A stretch of DNA of 64,000 bases from Rhizohabitans arisaemae (GTDB taxonomy: Bacteria > Actinomycetota > Actinomycetes > Streptosporangiales > Streptosporangiaceae), in assembly GCF_025996515.1 (NCBI RefSeq), contig NZ_BLRH01000009.1, positions 496,001 to 560,000 of the forward strand, given 5' to 3'. The position numbers were made by a program, and so were the translations under genes. Of this stretch, positions 42,897 through 50,985 are shown piece after piece. How positions within the stretch are numbered: the first letter of the stretch is position 1; every line of letters begins with the position of its first letter. The notes under the pieces were generated by a model. That model ran no database searches and had not been told where the DNA came from. It was given only the letters and a program-made list of their open reading frames with translations.

Positions 42897-45020
42897 ATGG
42901 ACCACATGAGCCATCTGGACCATGACCCACACGCGGGGCACACAACCCACGGCCAGGCGCCGCAGGGGAAGGCCGCCCACGAAGGCCATGGCGACCACGA
43001 CAAGCACGCCGGGCACGGTGCCCACGGGGAGGTCTTCCGGCGAAAGTTCCGGCTGAGCCTGCTCCTCTCCGTTCCGGTGGTGGGCCTCAGCCCCATGTTC
43101 GCCCACCTGGTCGGATACACCGTACCCACCTTCCCGCTCTCCACCTGGGTCGCCCCGGTGCTCGGCACGGTCGTCTTCCTCTACGGCGGCCTGCCGTTCC
43201 TCTCCGGGGCGAAGTACGAGATCTCCCGGCGCGAGCCGGGGATGATGCTCCTGATCTCCACCGCGATCAGCGTCGCGTTCGTCGCCTCCCTGGCCGCCTC
43301 CCTCCACCTCGCCTCACACCGGCTGGACTTCTGGTGGGAGCTGGTGCTGCTGATCGACATCATGCTGCTCGGCCACTGGCTGGAGATGCGCGCGCTCGGC
43401 GCGGCCTCGGGCGCCCTCGACGCGCTCGCCGCGCTCCTGCCCGACGAGGCCGAGCGGGTGACCGACGGCGGCGTCGAGCGGGTGCCGACCGGGGATCTGC
43501 GCGTCGGCGACCTGGTCCTGGTCCGCTCGGGTGGCCGGGTGCCCGCCGACGGCGTGATCTCCGAGGGGACGGCCGAATTCGACGAATCCATGATCACCGG
43601 GGAGTCCCGCGCCGTGGCGCGCACCCCCGGCGACCGGGTCGTCGCCGGCACCGTCGCCACCGACAACTCGGTCCGGGTGAAGGTGGACGCGATCGGGGAG
43701 CAGACCGCGCTCGCCGGCATCCGGCGCCTGGTCGCCGACGCGCAGGCCTCGCGCTCCCGCGGGCAGGTCCTCGCCGACCGGGCCGCCGCCCTCCTGTTCT
43801 ACTACGCGGCCGGGGCGGCGCTGCTGACCCTGCTCGTCTGGTCGATCCTCGGCAACGGCGGCACCGCCGTCGAACAGGCCGTCACGGTGCTGGTCATCGC
43901 CTGCCCCCACGCGCTCGGACTCGCCATCCCGCTCGTGGTCTCCATCTCCACCGAGCTCTCCGCGGGTCAGGGCATTCTGATCAAGGACCGGAAGGCGCTG
44001 GAGCGCATGCGTGACGTCCAGGTCGTGCTGTTCGACAAGACCGGCACCCTGACCGAGGGACGGCCCACCGTCACCGGGGTCGCGCCCGCCGCCGGGTGGA
44101 CCGAGGACTCGCTGCTCGCGGTGGCCGGAGCGGCCGAATCCGACAGCGAGCACCCCCTGGCCAAGGCGATCGTCGAAGCCGCGTCCACCCGCGGCGCCCT
44201 GCCCAAGGCGACCGACTTCCAGTCCATCACCGGACGCGGGGTGACGGCCCTGGTGGGCAGTGCCCGCATCGCGGTGGGCGGCCCGACCCTGCTCCGGGAG
44301 AGCGGGGCCGTCCCGCCCGAGGAGGTCCTGGCCCACGCCGACGAGTGGAAGCGCCGCGGCGCCGCGGTCCTGTACGTCCTCGCCGACGGCGCGGTCGCCG
44401 GCGCGGTCTCGATGGAGGACGGCATCAGGCCGGAGTCCCGGCAGGCCGTACGGGACCTGCACGCGGCCGGCATCCGGGTGGCGATGATCACCGGGGACGC
44501 CCGGCAGGTCGCCGAGGCGGTCGGCGCCGAACTCGGCGTGGACGAGATCTTCGCCGAGGTCCTGCCGGAGGACAAGGACGCCAAGGTCGCCGAGTTGCAG
44601 GCGCGAGGGCTCCGGGTCGCCATGGTCGGCGACGGGGTCAACGACGCGCCCGCGCTGGCCCGCGCGGACGTGGGCATCGCGATCGGGGCGGGCACCGATG
44701 TGGCCGTGCAGTCGGCCGGGGTGGTGCTCGCCTCGGACGACCCCCGTTCGGTGCTCGGGGTGCGGACGCTCTCCAAGGGCGTCTACCGGAAGATGCAGCA
44801 GAACCTGATCTGGGCGGCGGGCTACAACGTGGCGGCGGTCCCGCTGGCCGCGGGGGTGCTGGCCGGGGTGGGTTTCGTCCTCCCCATGGAGATCGGCGCC
44901 GTCCTGATGAGCCTCTCCACGATCGTGGTGGCGCTCAACGCCCAGCTGCTGCGCCGTCTGGACCTCCGCCCGAAGTCGGTCGCGGAGCCGGAGAAGGGCA
45001 CCCACGCCCACTCAATGTGA
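42897..45020 (+). CDS. Heavy-metal P1B-type ATPase (CopB-like, CPH motif)
   Basis: A 707-residue metal pump. The first 45 residues are a His/Asp-rich tail (HMSHLDHDPHAGHTTHG and more) in place of a Cys-based HMA domain. Motifs in order: TGES actuator loop (MITGESRAV), the transmembrane CPH motif (VIACPHALG), the phosphorylation site DKTGTLTEG, HP in SEHPLAKA and the hinge GDGVNDAPA. CPH plus a His-rich tail is characteristic of the P1B-3 (CopB) group, exporting Cu(II) or Cu(I)/Ag(I). AGGAGGGG precedes ATG 42897. Confidence 0.93.
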   Translation: MDHMSHLDHDPHAGHTTHGQAPQGKAAHEGHGDHDKHAGHGAHGEVFRRKFRLSLLLSVPVVGLSPMFAHLVGYTVPTFPLSTWVAPVLGTVVFLYGGLPFLSGAKYEISRREPGMMLLISTAISVAFVASLAASLHLASHRLDFWWELVLLIDIMLLGHWLEMRALGAASGALDALAALLPDEAERVTDGGVERVPTGDLRVGDLVLVRSGGRVPADGVISEGTAEFDESMITGESRAVARTPGDRVVAGTVATDNSVRVKVDAIGEQTALAGIRRLVADAQASRSRGQVLADRAAALLFYYAAGAALLTLLVWSILGNGGTAVEQAVTVLVIACPHALGLAIPLVVSISTELSAGQGILIKDRKALERMRDVQVVLFDKTGTLTEGRPTVTGVAPAAGWTEDSLLAVAGAAESDSEHPLAKAIVEAASTRGALPKATDFQSITGRGVTALVGSARIAVGGPTLLRESGAVPPEEVLAHADEWKRRGAAVLYVLADGAVAGAVSMEDGIRPESRQAVRDLHAAGIRVAMITGDARQVAEAVGAELGVDEIFAEVLPEDKDAKVAELQARGLRVAMVGDGVNDAPALARADVGIAIGAGTDVAVQSAGVVLASDDPRSVLGVRTLSKGVYRKMQQNLIWAAGYNVAAVPLAAGVLAGVGFVLPMEIGAVLMSLSTIVVALNAQLLRRLDLRPKSVAEPEKGTHAHSM

Positions 45021-45066
45021 AACGGCTCAATTTTGAATGAGGAGGCATTTCATCCACTAAAGCTAC

Positions 45067-45102
45067 ACCGCACGGCATTCGGCGCTCCGAATGTCGTGCG
45101 GT
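45067..45102 (+). terminator. 16-bp hairpin after the metal ATPase gene
   Basis: ACCGCACG-G-CATTCGG pairs with CCGAATG-T-CGTGCGGT around loop CGCT, with one G-U pair in RNA, 46 bases past the stop. Confidence 0.75.
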
Positions 45103-45327
45103 GAAGTGTATTTGATCTACCACCCCCGGAAAAACAGCCCCCCAGCTCCATTTATATACAGATTGTAACGACCTGAACACGACTCGATGTAGCTTGCCTA
45201 CATATACCCGGGAAGCTATCATTGAAAATCGTTCCTTGAAGCCTGGAAGTGGCGGGATAAAAGCCGCCATTCGAATGGTGAAGGCAATCGGCTCCACCAC
45301 AAGACGGTGGAGTCCTTAGGAGCGAGT
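45103..45327. promoter_or_regulatory. AT-rich promoter/leader region of the SARP gene
   Basis: Clearly lower GC than the neighbours. It holds the PadR-like site at 45187-45203, possible -10 boxes TATACC (following it) and TATCAT, a GGCGG/CCGCC hairpin, the palindrome CCATTCGAATGG (45277-45288) and a CTCCACC/GGTGGAG leader hairpin (45292-45312) immediately before the ribosome site. Confidence 0.55.
45187..45203. promoter_or_regulatory. Putative PadR operator upstream of the SARP gene
   Basis: ATGTAG-CTTGC-CTACAT, a six-base inverted repeat with a five-base spacer. The same architecture, ATGTAG-GCAGT-CTACAC, overlaps the PadR gene start at 50918. Confidence 0.55.
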
Positions 45328-47289
45328 ATGCAGTTCCACATACTGGGGGCACTCGAAGTCACGTGCGGAAGTGGGGATCTCACGCCAACAGCACCAAAAA
45401 TCCGCCAGGTGCTGGCACTTCTCCTACTTCGACACAATCACATCGTTCAAACGCGCGTACTCATCGAAGAGCTGTGGGCAGAGAATCCACCGCAGAGCGC
45501 TTTGGCAACGCTCCAGACCTACATTTACAAGCTGCGAAAAATCTTGGCGGAAGATCAGCTTGGCGAGATGCTGCGTACCAAAGCCTATGGGTACGTCATC
45601 GTCGTCCCACCGGACGATCTGGACTATCGCCGGTTCGAACGGCTCCTGGCGGAGGGACAGGAAGCCTTCGACGCGGGCGAGCTGGAAAAGGCGGCGGCCC
45701 TGCTGAGCGAAGGACTTTCGCTCTGGCGGGGGCCTGCTCTGGCCGACGTCGAGGCGGGGGAGATCCTCACCGCCGAGATCACCCGGCTGGAGGAGCGCCG
45801 ACTGCGGGCCCTGGAGCTGAGAATCGAGACGGATCTCCGGCTGGGGCGGCACCGCGAGCTCATCAGCGAGCTCAAAACCCTCATCTCGGCGCACCCGTTG
45901 CACGAGGCGTTCCACGGCAAGCTCATGCTGGCGCTTCACCGATCCGGCAGACGGTACGAGGCGCTCCAGGCCTATCAGGACCTGAGAAAGACACTGATCC
46001 GGGAACTCGGTCTGGAACCCTCCGCGGAGATGGCCGAACTCCACCAGATGCTGCTGTCCTCGGACTCCCCACCGGCACCGGAGGTCCAGGTCAGAGCAGT
46101 CGGCGCCGCACCGCCGGCGGGACCGGCGAGGCCCAGGCGCCTGCCACCGGCACAGCTCCCCCCGGACATCGCCGACTTCACCGGCCGGGAGGAGATCCTG
46201 CGGCGGCTCGAACGGGCGCTGCTTCCCGGCGGCGACCGGGGCACCGCGCCCCGGGTCGTCTCGATCGCGGGAATGCCGGGCTCCGGCAAGACCGCCCTCG
46301 GCGTCCGGCTCGCCCATCGGGTCCGCGCCGGATTCCCCGGCGGTCAGCTCTACGCCGACCTCCGCGGGCTCAGCAACAACCCCGTCCACCCCTCCGACGT
46401 GCTCGCCCAGTTCCTCGGGGCCGCGGGGATCGCCCCCGAGGAGATCCCGGCGACGCTGAGCGAACGCAGCAAGCTCTTCCGCACCTGGACGGCGAGCAAC
46501 CAGGTCCTCATCGTCCTGGACGACGCCAGGTCGGCCGCACAGGTGCTTCCGCTGCTCCCCGGGTCCGCCGAATGCTCGGTGATCGTGACCGGCCGGTTCC
46601 ACATCCCGGTGGGCGCCGAAAGCGTGACGCTCGGCATGCTCAAGCCGGACGAGGGGCTTGAGCTGCTCACCAGGACGCTCGGCAAGTTCCGGGTGAGCAT
46701 GGAGCGCCAGGCGGCCGAGCGGATCGTCGCGATGTGCGGCGGGCTCCCGCTCGCGCTCCGCGCCGCCGGGGCCAGGCTCGCCGCCACCCACGGCTGGCCG
46801 CTCAGCAAACTCGCCGACCAGCTGGCCAACTCCCGGACCCGCCTCAGCATGCTCCGAGTCGGCGACCTGGACGTACGGGCCAGCCACGACAGCAGCTACC
46901 AGCGGCTGGGCGAGTCGGAGAAGAGCGCGTTCCGCGTGCTCAGCCTCCTCCCGGCCGGCGAGTTCACGGCGGCCAAGGCCGCCACCCTGCTCACCTGCGA
47001 CGCCGACACGGCCGAGACGATGCTCGGACGGCTGGTGGAGAGCCATCTCCTCCTCGTGACCCGGCACGACGGCTCCGGGCTGGTGCATTACACCTACCCC
47101 GAGCTGACCCGGTTCTACGCCCGGGAGCGGCTGGACGCGCTCCTGAGTGAGGTGCCCCGGGTCACCGAGGTTCCGGCTCCCCGGCCGGGCGTCGTCTACC
47201 AGGCGGCCCAGACCCAGATGGCCGCCAAGAAGTCCCTGATCCGCACCCCCGGCCTCGACTACGGCGAGGTCCAGGGCAGGATCGCGTAG
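45328..47289 (+). CDS. SARP/AfsR family transcriptional regulator with NB-ARC domain
   Basis: A 653-residue pathway activator. The N-terminus is an OmpR-like winged helix (MQFHILGALEVTCGSG, RQVLALLLLRHNHIVQTRVL) and residues ~95-245 are a bacterial transcriptional activation domain (LDYRRFERLLAEGQEAFDAG, LHRSGRRYEALQAYQDLRK). From ~275 an NB-ARC ATPase has Walker A AGMPGSGKTALG and the GLPLALRAAGARLA motif. ATG 45328 has TAGGAG upstream; 45307 is an in-frame alternative. It is the apparent regulator of the polyketide-tailoring locus to its right, with which it converges. Confidence 0.92.
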   Translation: MQFHILGALEVTCGSGDLTPTAPKIRQVLALLLLRHNHIVQTRVLIEELWAENPPQSALATLQTYIYKLRKILAEDQLGEMLRTKAYGYVIVVPPDDLDYRRFERLLAEGQEAFDAGELEKAAALLSEGLSLWRGPALADVEAGEILTAEITRLEERRLRALELRIETDLRLGRHRELISELKTLISAHPLHEAFHGKLMLALHRSGRRYEALQAYQDLRKTLIRELGLEPSAEMAELHQMLLSSDSPPAPEVQVRAVGAAPPAGPARPRRLPPAQLPPDIADFTGREEILRRLERALLPGGDRGTAPRVVSIAGMPGSGKTALGVRLAHRVRAGFPGGQLYADLRGLSNNPVHPSDVLAQFLGAAGIAPEEIPATLSERSKLFRTWTASNQVLIVLDDARSAAQVLPLLPGSAECSVIVTGRFHIPVGAESVTLGMLKPDEGLELLTRTLGKFRVSMERQAAERIVAMCGGLPLALRAAGARLAATHGWPLSKLADQLANSRTRLSMLRVGDLDVRASHDSSYQRLGESEKSAFRVLSLLPAGEFTAAKAATLLTCDADTAETMLGRLVESHLLLVTRHDGSGLVHYTYPELTRFYARERLDALLSEVPRVTEVPAPRPGVVYQAAQTQMAAKKSLIRTPGLDYGEVQGRIA

Positions 47290-47301
47290 CCAACCCAGAG
47301 A

Positions 47302-47347
47302 AAGAGGCGGCGGGAACCGGGCCGACACCCGGTTCCCGCCGCCTCTT
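47302..47347. terminator. 20-bp bidirectional hairpin terminator
   Basis: AAGAGGCGGCGGGAACCGGG pairs perfectly with CCCGGTTCCCGCCGCCTCTT around a six-base loop, between the convergent SARP and SchA/CurD genes. Confidence 0.85.
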
Positions 47348-47365
47348 GTCCGGCGTGCGGGGCGC

Positions 47366-47734
47366 TTACCCGCGGGGGGCGAAGAACTGGGAGAGGCAGC
47401 GCATCGTGTTCTTGGCGAAGGTGGCGGCGAAGCCTTCCACCGTGGCGGTGTCGCGGGGGGCGGACAGGTAGGGGACCAGGCGTTCCTCGACTTCCCGCAC
47501 CCCGGGCTGGACGGCCATGTACCGGGCGACCTCCGCCAGGTCGCCTTCGTACTCGATGAAGCGGACCATCGTGGCGTCCTTGATGAACAGCGCGGTGCCG
47601 AGCACCCGGCCCACGTCCTCGCCGGCGGCGTTGCGGACGACCGGGTCGGAAACCCGGCGGAAGCGGGCGAAGACCTCGGCGATCTCGTCCTCGTATCCGG
47701 GCTTGATGTCGTAGGTGATGGCGGTGAAAGGCAT
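47366..47734 (-). CDS. SchA/CurD-like aromatic polyketide cluster protein
   Basis: A 122-residue protein of the SchA/CurD-like family found in spore-pigment-type type II polyketide clusters: MPFTAITYDIKPGYEDEIAE, RVLGTALFIKDATMVRFIEY and FFAPRG at the end. It has the ferredoxin-like outline of small polyketide cyclases or monooxygenases. It starts two bases after the P450 stop and is last in a DUF1772-P450-SchA/CurD operon. No ketosynthase or acyl carrier protein is present in the window. Confidence 0.85.
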   Translation of the reverse strand: MPFTAITYDIKPGYEDEIAEVFARFRRVSDPVVRNAAGEDVGRVLGTALFIKDATMVRFIEYEGDLAEVARYMAVQPGVREVEERLVPYLSAPRDTATVEGFAATFAKNTMRCLSQFFAPRG

Positions 47735-47736
47735 GG

Positions 47737-48939
47737 TCAGCTCCTTGCGTCCACGGGCAGCGCCGCGAGGCCACGAATGATCAGGTTGTCGCGGTAGCCG
47801 AGTTCCCCGCCGGCGAGCGTCAGGCCCGGGGCCCTGCGGGCGAGGGAGGCGAAGGCGATCCGCCCCTCCAGCCGGGCCAGCGGGGCGCCGACGCAGAAGT
47901 GAATGCCCCCGTCGAAGGCGAGGTGCCGGTTGTCCCGGCGGGTGAGGTCGAGCCGGTCCGGGTCGGGGAAGACCTCCGGGTCGCGGTTGGCCGCCCCGCG
48001 CAGGATGACCACCTGCTCCCCCTCCGCGATCGGATACCCGTCGATCTCCACGTCGGCGAGGACGGTCCGCCGGCTCATCTGGGTGGGCGGGTCGTAGCGG
48101 AGCAGTTCCTCCACCGCGGATTCGGCCAGACCCGGATCGTCCCGGAGCCGCCGCCACTCCCCGGGGTTGCGCATGAGGGCGAGGACCCCGTTGCCGAGGA
48201 GGTCCATCGTCGTCTCGTGGCCGGCGACGTAGAGCAGAATGCAGGTGGTGAGCAGCTCGCCCTCGGTGAGGCCCTCCCCTTCGCTCCGGGCCGCGACCAA
48301 TTCGGACAGCAGGTCGGCGGCGGGCCGGTCCCGGCGTTCGGCGATGAGGGCCCGGAAGTACTCGTCGAACGCGGTGAACGCCTCCGCCCTGCGGCGCACC
48401 TGGTCGGGTTCGTGCCGGAAGTCGGGGTCCACGCCCCGGGCGACCACGTGCGACAGCTCTTTGATCAGGTGCCGGTCGGCGGCGGGCACCCCGAGCAGCT
48501 CGCTGATGACGGTGACCGGGAGCGGGTGCGCGAAGGTCGCCATGAAGTCGACCGGCCCCGCCCCGACGACCTCGTCGAGGAGCGCGTCGACGACCTCCTG
48601 GATCCGGCCGGCGAGCCGGTCGACGATGCGCGGGGTGAAGGCCTTGTTGACCAGGGAACGCAGCCGGGTGTGCTCCGGCGGGTCGAGCAGGATGAACGGT
48701 TTGCTCCGGCCTTCCACGGGCCGGCGGAAGCTGTTCTCCTGCAGCACCCGCCCGCTGCCGTGCCCGAACCGGCGGTCCCGGAAGACCTCCGCGCACTCCC
48801 GGTACCGGCTCAGCAGCCAGTGCCCGCGCGGGGTCCGGTAGACGGGCGCCTCCCGCCGGAGCCGGTGATAGGACGGATAGGGGTCGGCTCGGTAAGCCGG
48901 GTCGAGCGGGTCGAAGTCGAGGACCGGCATGGTCTTCAC
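47737..48939 (-). CDS. Cytochrome P450
   Basis: A 400-residue soluble bacterial P450. The I-helix oxygen-binding motif is AGHETT, ExxR is in EELLRYDPP, and the heme Cys lies in FDGGIHFCVGAPLAR, where the usual FGxGxH has become FDGGIH. GTG 48939 follows AAGGAG at ten bases. It lies between the DUF1772 and SchA/CurD genes with small gaps, so it probably hydroxylates the aromatic product of this locus. Confidence 0.92.
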   Translation of the reverse strand: MKTMPVLDFDPLDPAYRADPYPSYHRLRREAPVYRTPRGHWLLSRYRECAEVFRDRRFGHGSGRVLQENSFRRPVEGRSKPFILLDPPEHTRLRSLVNKAFTPRIVDRLAGRIQEVVDALLDEVVGAGPVDFMATFAHPLPVTVISELLGVPAADRHLIKELSHVVARGVDPDFRHEPDQVRRRAEAFTAFDEYFRALIAERRDRPAADLLSELVAARSEGEGLTEGELLTTCILLYVAGHETTMDLLGNGVLALMRNPGEWRRLRDDPGLAESAVEELLRYDPPTQMSRRTVLADVEIDGYPIAEGEQVVILRGAANRDPEVFPDPDRLDLTRRDNRHLAFDGGIHFCVGAPLARLEGRIAFASLARRAPGLTLAGGELGYRDNLIIRGLAALPVDARS

Positions 48940-48953
48940 AGCGTTCGGCTCCT

Positions 48954-49406
48954 TCAGGTGAGCGTGGCGGCCACGCTGCCGGCCACGAGGGCGAGTACGG
49001 CCAGCGCGGTGCGCAGCAGATGCCACCGCCGCCACAGCGGCCGGGGGTCGGTCCAGTCGCCCGGCATGTCCTCGGGGTCCAGCGCCCGCATCTGCCGGTT
49101 GATCGGCACGTTGCACAGGTGCGAGACGACGGAGACGCCGAGGAGCAGGACCGCGGCGACCAGGAAGAGCGCGGCCGGGAGCCCGCCGGGGGCGAGGAAC
49201 ACCAGCGCCACGTCGGCCGCGGTCGTGGTGAGCACGATGGCCGGCATGGTCGGATCCCAGTTACGGCCGAGCAGCTTGTGGGTGTAGATGTAGCGGCCCG
49301 GCGGCATCGCCATGAGCGCGGGCACCGTGCTCAGCGCGACGGCGAACAGCACCCCGGCGATCAGGCCGCCGCCCAGCAGGGCCACGACGCTCAGCAGACC
49401 CGTCAA
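48954..49406 (-). CDS. DUF1772 (anthrone-oxygenase-like) membrane protein
   Basis: A four-segment membrane protein of about 150 residues: LLSVVALLGGGLIAGVLFAV, then PALMAMPPGRYIYTHKLLGR, two further hydrophobic helices and VVSHLCNVPINRQM, the DUF1772 signature. Some relatives oxidise anthrones to anthraquinones. No ATG or GTG fits well; TTG 49406 is chosen because GGAGGAGAAGG precedes it. It is the first gene of the leftward three-gene operon, divergent from the KAS III gene. Confidence 0.78.
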   Translation of the reverse strand: MTGLLSVVALLGGGLIAGVLFAVALSTVPALMAMPPGRYIYTHKLLGRNWDPTMPAIVLTTTAADVALVFLAPGGLPAALFLVAAVLLLGVSVVSHLCNVPINRQMRALDPEDMPGDWTDPRPLWRRWHLLRTALAVLALVAGSVAATLT

Positions 49407-49611
49407 CGTCCTTCTCCTCCGCGAGGTGGTCCGGGAGATCGGGACCAGGATGTGCCCGCGGGCTAGAGCCCCGCTGGGGCGCGGGGCCCACGGGACGGCC
49501 GCCGCAGGCCGTACCGGCGACAAGTGGTCGTCGAGGAGGGCTCGATCCGGGGGCTAAGGGGGGCGGGCAGTCTCGGTGCGGACGAACCGTCTCGCGGATG
49601 GAGGCCTGGTG

Positions 49612-50574
49612 ATGGGTTTGTCGGTGCCACCGGGGGCTTCGGGCACCCGAATCGTCTCGATGGGTCACTATCAGCCGGCGAACGTGGTCACCAACGCCGA
49701 TCTGGCGCCGTCGATCGGCATCGGGGACGAGTGGATCCGCAATCGGGTGGGGATCGCCGCCCGGCGGATCGCCGACCCCGGGGAGAGCGTGGTCGACATG
49801 GCGACGGCGGCGGCGAGCAAGGCGCTGGCCGCCGGTGGCCTGACCCCGGATGTGATCGACCTGGTCATCGTGGCCACCTGCAGCTCCGAGAGCAGCATGC
49901 CGAACGCCGCCTCCCAGGTGGCGCACGCGCTGGGGGTGCCGAGTCCCGGCGCCTACGACGTCAACGCGGCCTGCGCGGGTTTCAGCTACGCGCTCGCACT
50001 GGCCAGCGACGGGGTACGGGCCGGGTCGGCCCGCCACGTGCTGGTGGTGGGCGCGGAGAAGATGTCGGCGTGGACCGACGGCGGCGACCGGACGACCGGG
50101 ATCATCTTCGCCGACGGAGCGGGCGCCGCGGTGGTCGGCCCGAGCGCCCGGCCGGGGATCGGCCCGGTGGTCTGGGGCAGCGCGGGCCATCTCGGGGACA
50201 AGATCACCATCAAGGATCGGCACTCGTCGATCCGGCAGCAGGGTCAGGCCGTGTTCCGCTGGGCGATCACATCGCTCCACCCCGTGGCGCTGGAGGCGTG
50301 CCGCAGGGCCGGGGTGGACCCGTCGGACCTGGCGGCGTTCGTCCCCCATCAGGCGAATCTGCGGATCGTGGAGGCGATCGCCGCCAAGATTCAGGCCGGT
50401 ACCGCCGTCATCGCCCGGGACGTGGTCGAGTCGGGCAACACCTCGGCGGCGTCGATCCCGCTGGCGCTTTCCCGCATGATCGAACGCGGGGAGGTCCCGT
50501 CCGGGGCGCCCGCCCTGCTGCTGGGGTTCGGCGCCGGGCTCACCTACGCGGCGCAGGTGGTGACGGTCCCCTGA
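49612..50574 (+). CDS. 3-oxoacyl-ACP synthase III (FabH-like)
   Basis: A 320-residue KAS III with the complete Cys-His-Asn triad: Cys121 in NAACAGFS, His246 in PHQANLR and Asn276 in SGNTSAAS. It starts fatty-acid or polyketide chains by condensing an acyl-CoA with malonyl-ACP. GGAGG precedes ATG 49612. No ACP, malonyltransferase or other fab gene is beside it, so in this tailoring locus it may supply an unusual starter unit or act as an acyltransferase. Its stop abuts the PadR stop with no gap. Confidence 0.9.
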   Translation: MGLSVPPGASGTRIVSMGHYQPANVVTNADLAPSIGIGDEWIRNRVGIAARRIADPGESVVDMATAAASKALAAGGLTPDVIDLVIVATCSSESSMPNAASQVAHALGVPSPGAYDVNAACAGFSYALALASDGVRAGSARHVLVVGAEKMSAWTDGGDRTTGIIFADGAGAAVVGPSARPGIGPVVWGSAGHLGDKITIKDRHSSIRQQGQAVFRWAITSLHPVALEACRRAGVDPSDLAAFVPHQANLRIVEAIAAKIQAGTAVIARDVVESGNTSAASIPLALSRMIERGEVPSGAPALLLGFGAGLTYAAQVVTVP

Positions 50575-50919
50575 CTACGCGGCCCGGGCGAGGAAGCAGC
50601 CGGCGCGCCGCGCGCGCCGGGACACGGCCGTGGCCTGCGCCTTGCGGCGCTTGCGCCGGCCGGCGAGCACCCGGCGCCCGGCGCGGGTGATCCGGTAGGC
50701 GCGGCGCAGCCGGCCCGCCGAGAACCGCCAGGAGGCGGTGAGGAGCCCGAGTCGCTCCAGTCTGCGCAGCGAACCGAGCAGCTTGCCGAGCGGCGGGGTG
50801 AACCGCCTGCCGACGAGGGTGGAGATCGCCTGCATGACGGCGTAGCCCTCCAGCTGACGGTCCCTGAGGACGGCAAGGATGAGGTCGTCCGCCTCGTCCT
50901 GCCCTGGATCCACATCCAT
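50575..50919 (-). CDS. PadR-like transcriptional regulator
   Basis: A small winged-helix protein of 114 residues: DDLILAVLRDRQLEGYAVMQ, the recognition part FTPPLGKLLGSLRRLERLGL and the wing RRAYRITRAGRRVLAGR. This is the PadR pattern, but the C-terminal dimerisation helix is replaced by a very basic Arg-rich tail (RRKRRKAQATAVSRRARRA). The start codon lies within a long inverted repeat, implying autorepression. It is downstream of a leftward FAD enzyme and overlaps nothing on the right. Confidence 0.8.
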   Translation of the reverse strand: MDVDPGQDEADDLILAVLRDRQLEGYAVMQAISTLVGRRFTPPLGKLLGSLRRLERLGLLTASWRFSAGRLRRAYRITRAGRRVLAGRRKRRKAQATAVSRRARRAGCFLARAA

Positions 50920-50956
50920 GTAGGCAGTCTACACATAATGGTACGACTGCCTACAT
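50918..50956. promoter_or_regulatory. Inverted-repeat operator at the PadR gene
   Basis: ATGTAGGCAGT (50918-50928) and ACTGCCTACAT (50946-50956) are perfect 11-bp arms separated by 17 bases. The left arm covers the PadR start codon; the spacer, read leftward, contains CATTAT as a possible -10. The left half also reads ATGTAG-GCAGT-CTACAC, like the SARP site. Confidence 0.65.
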
Positions 50957-50985
50957 ATCATGCGACTTTCGTTTGTTGTTCAGAA

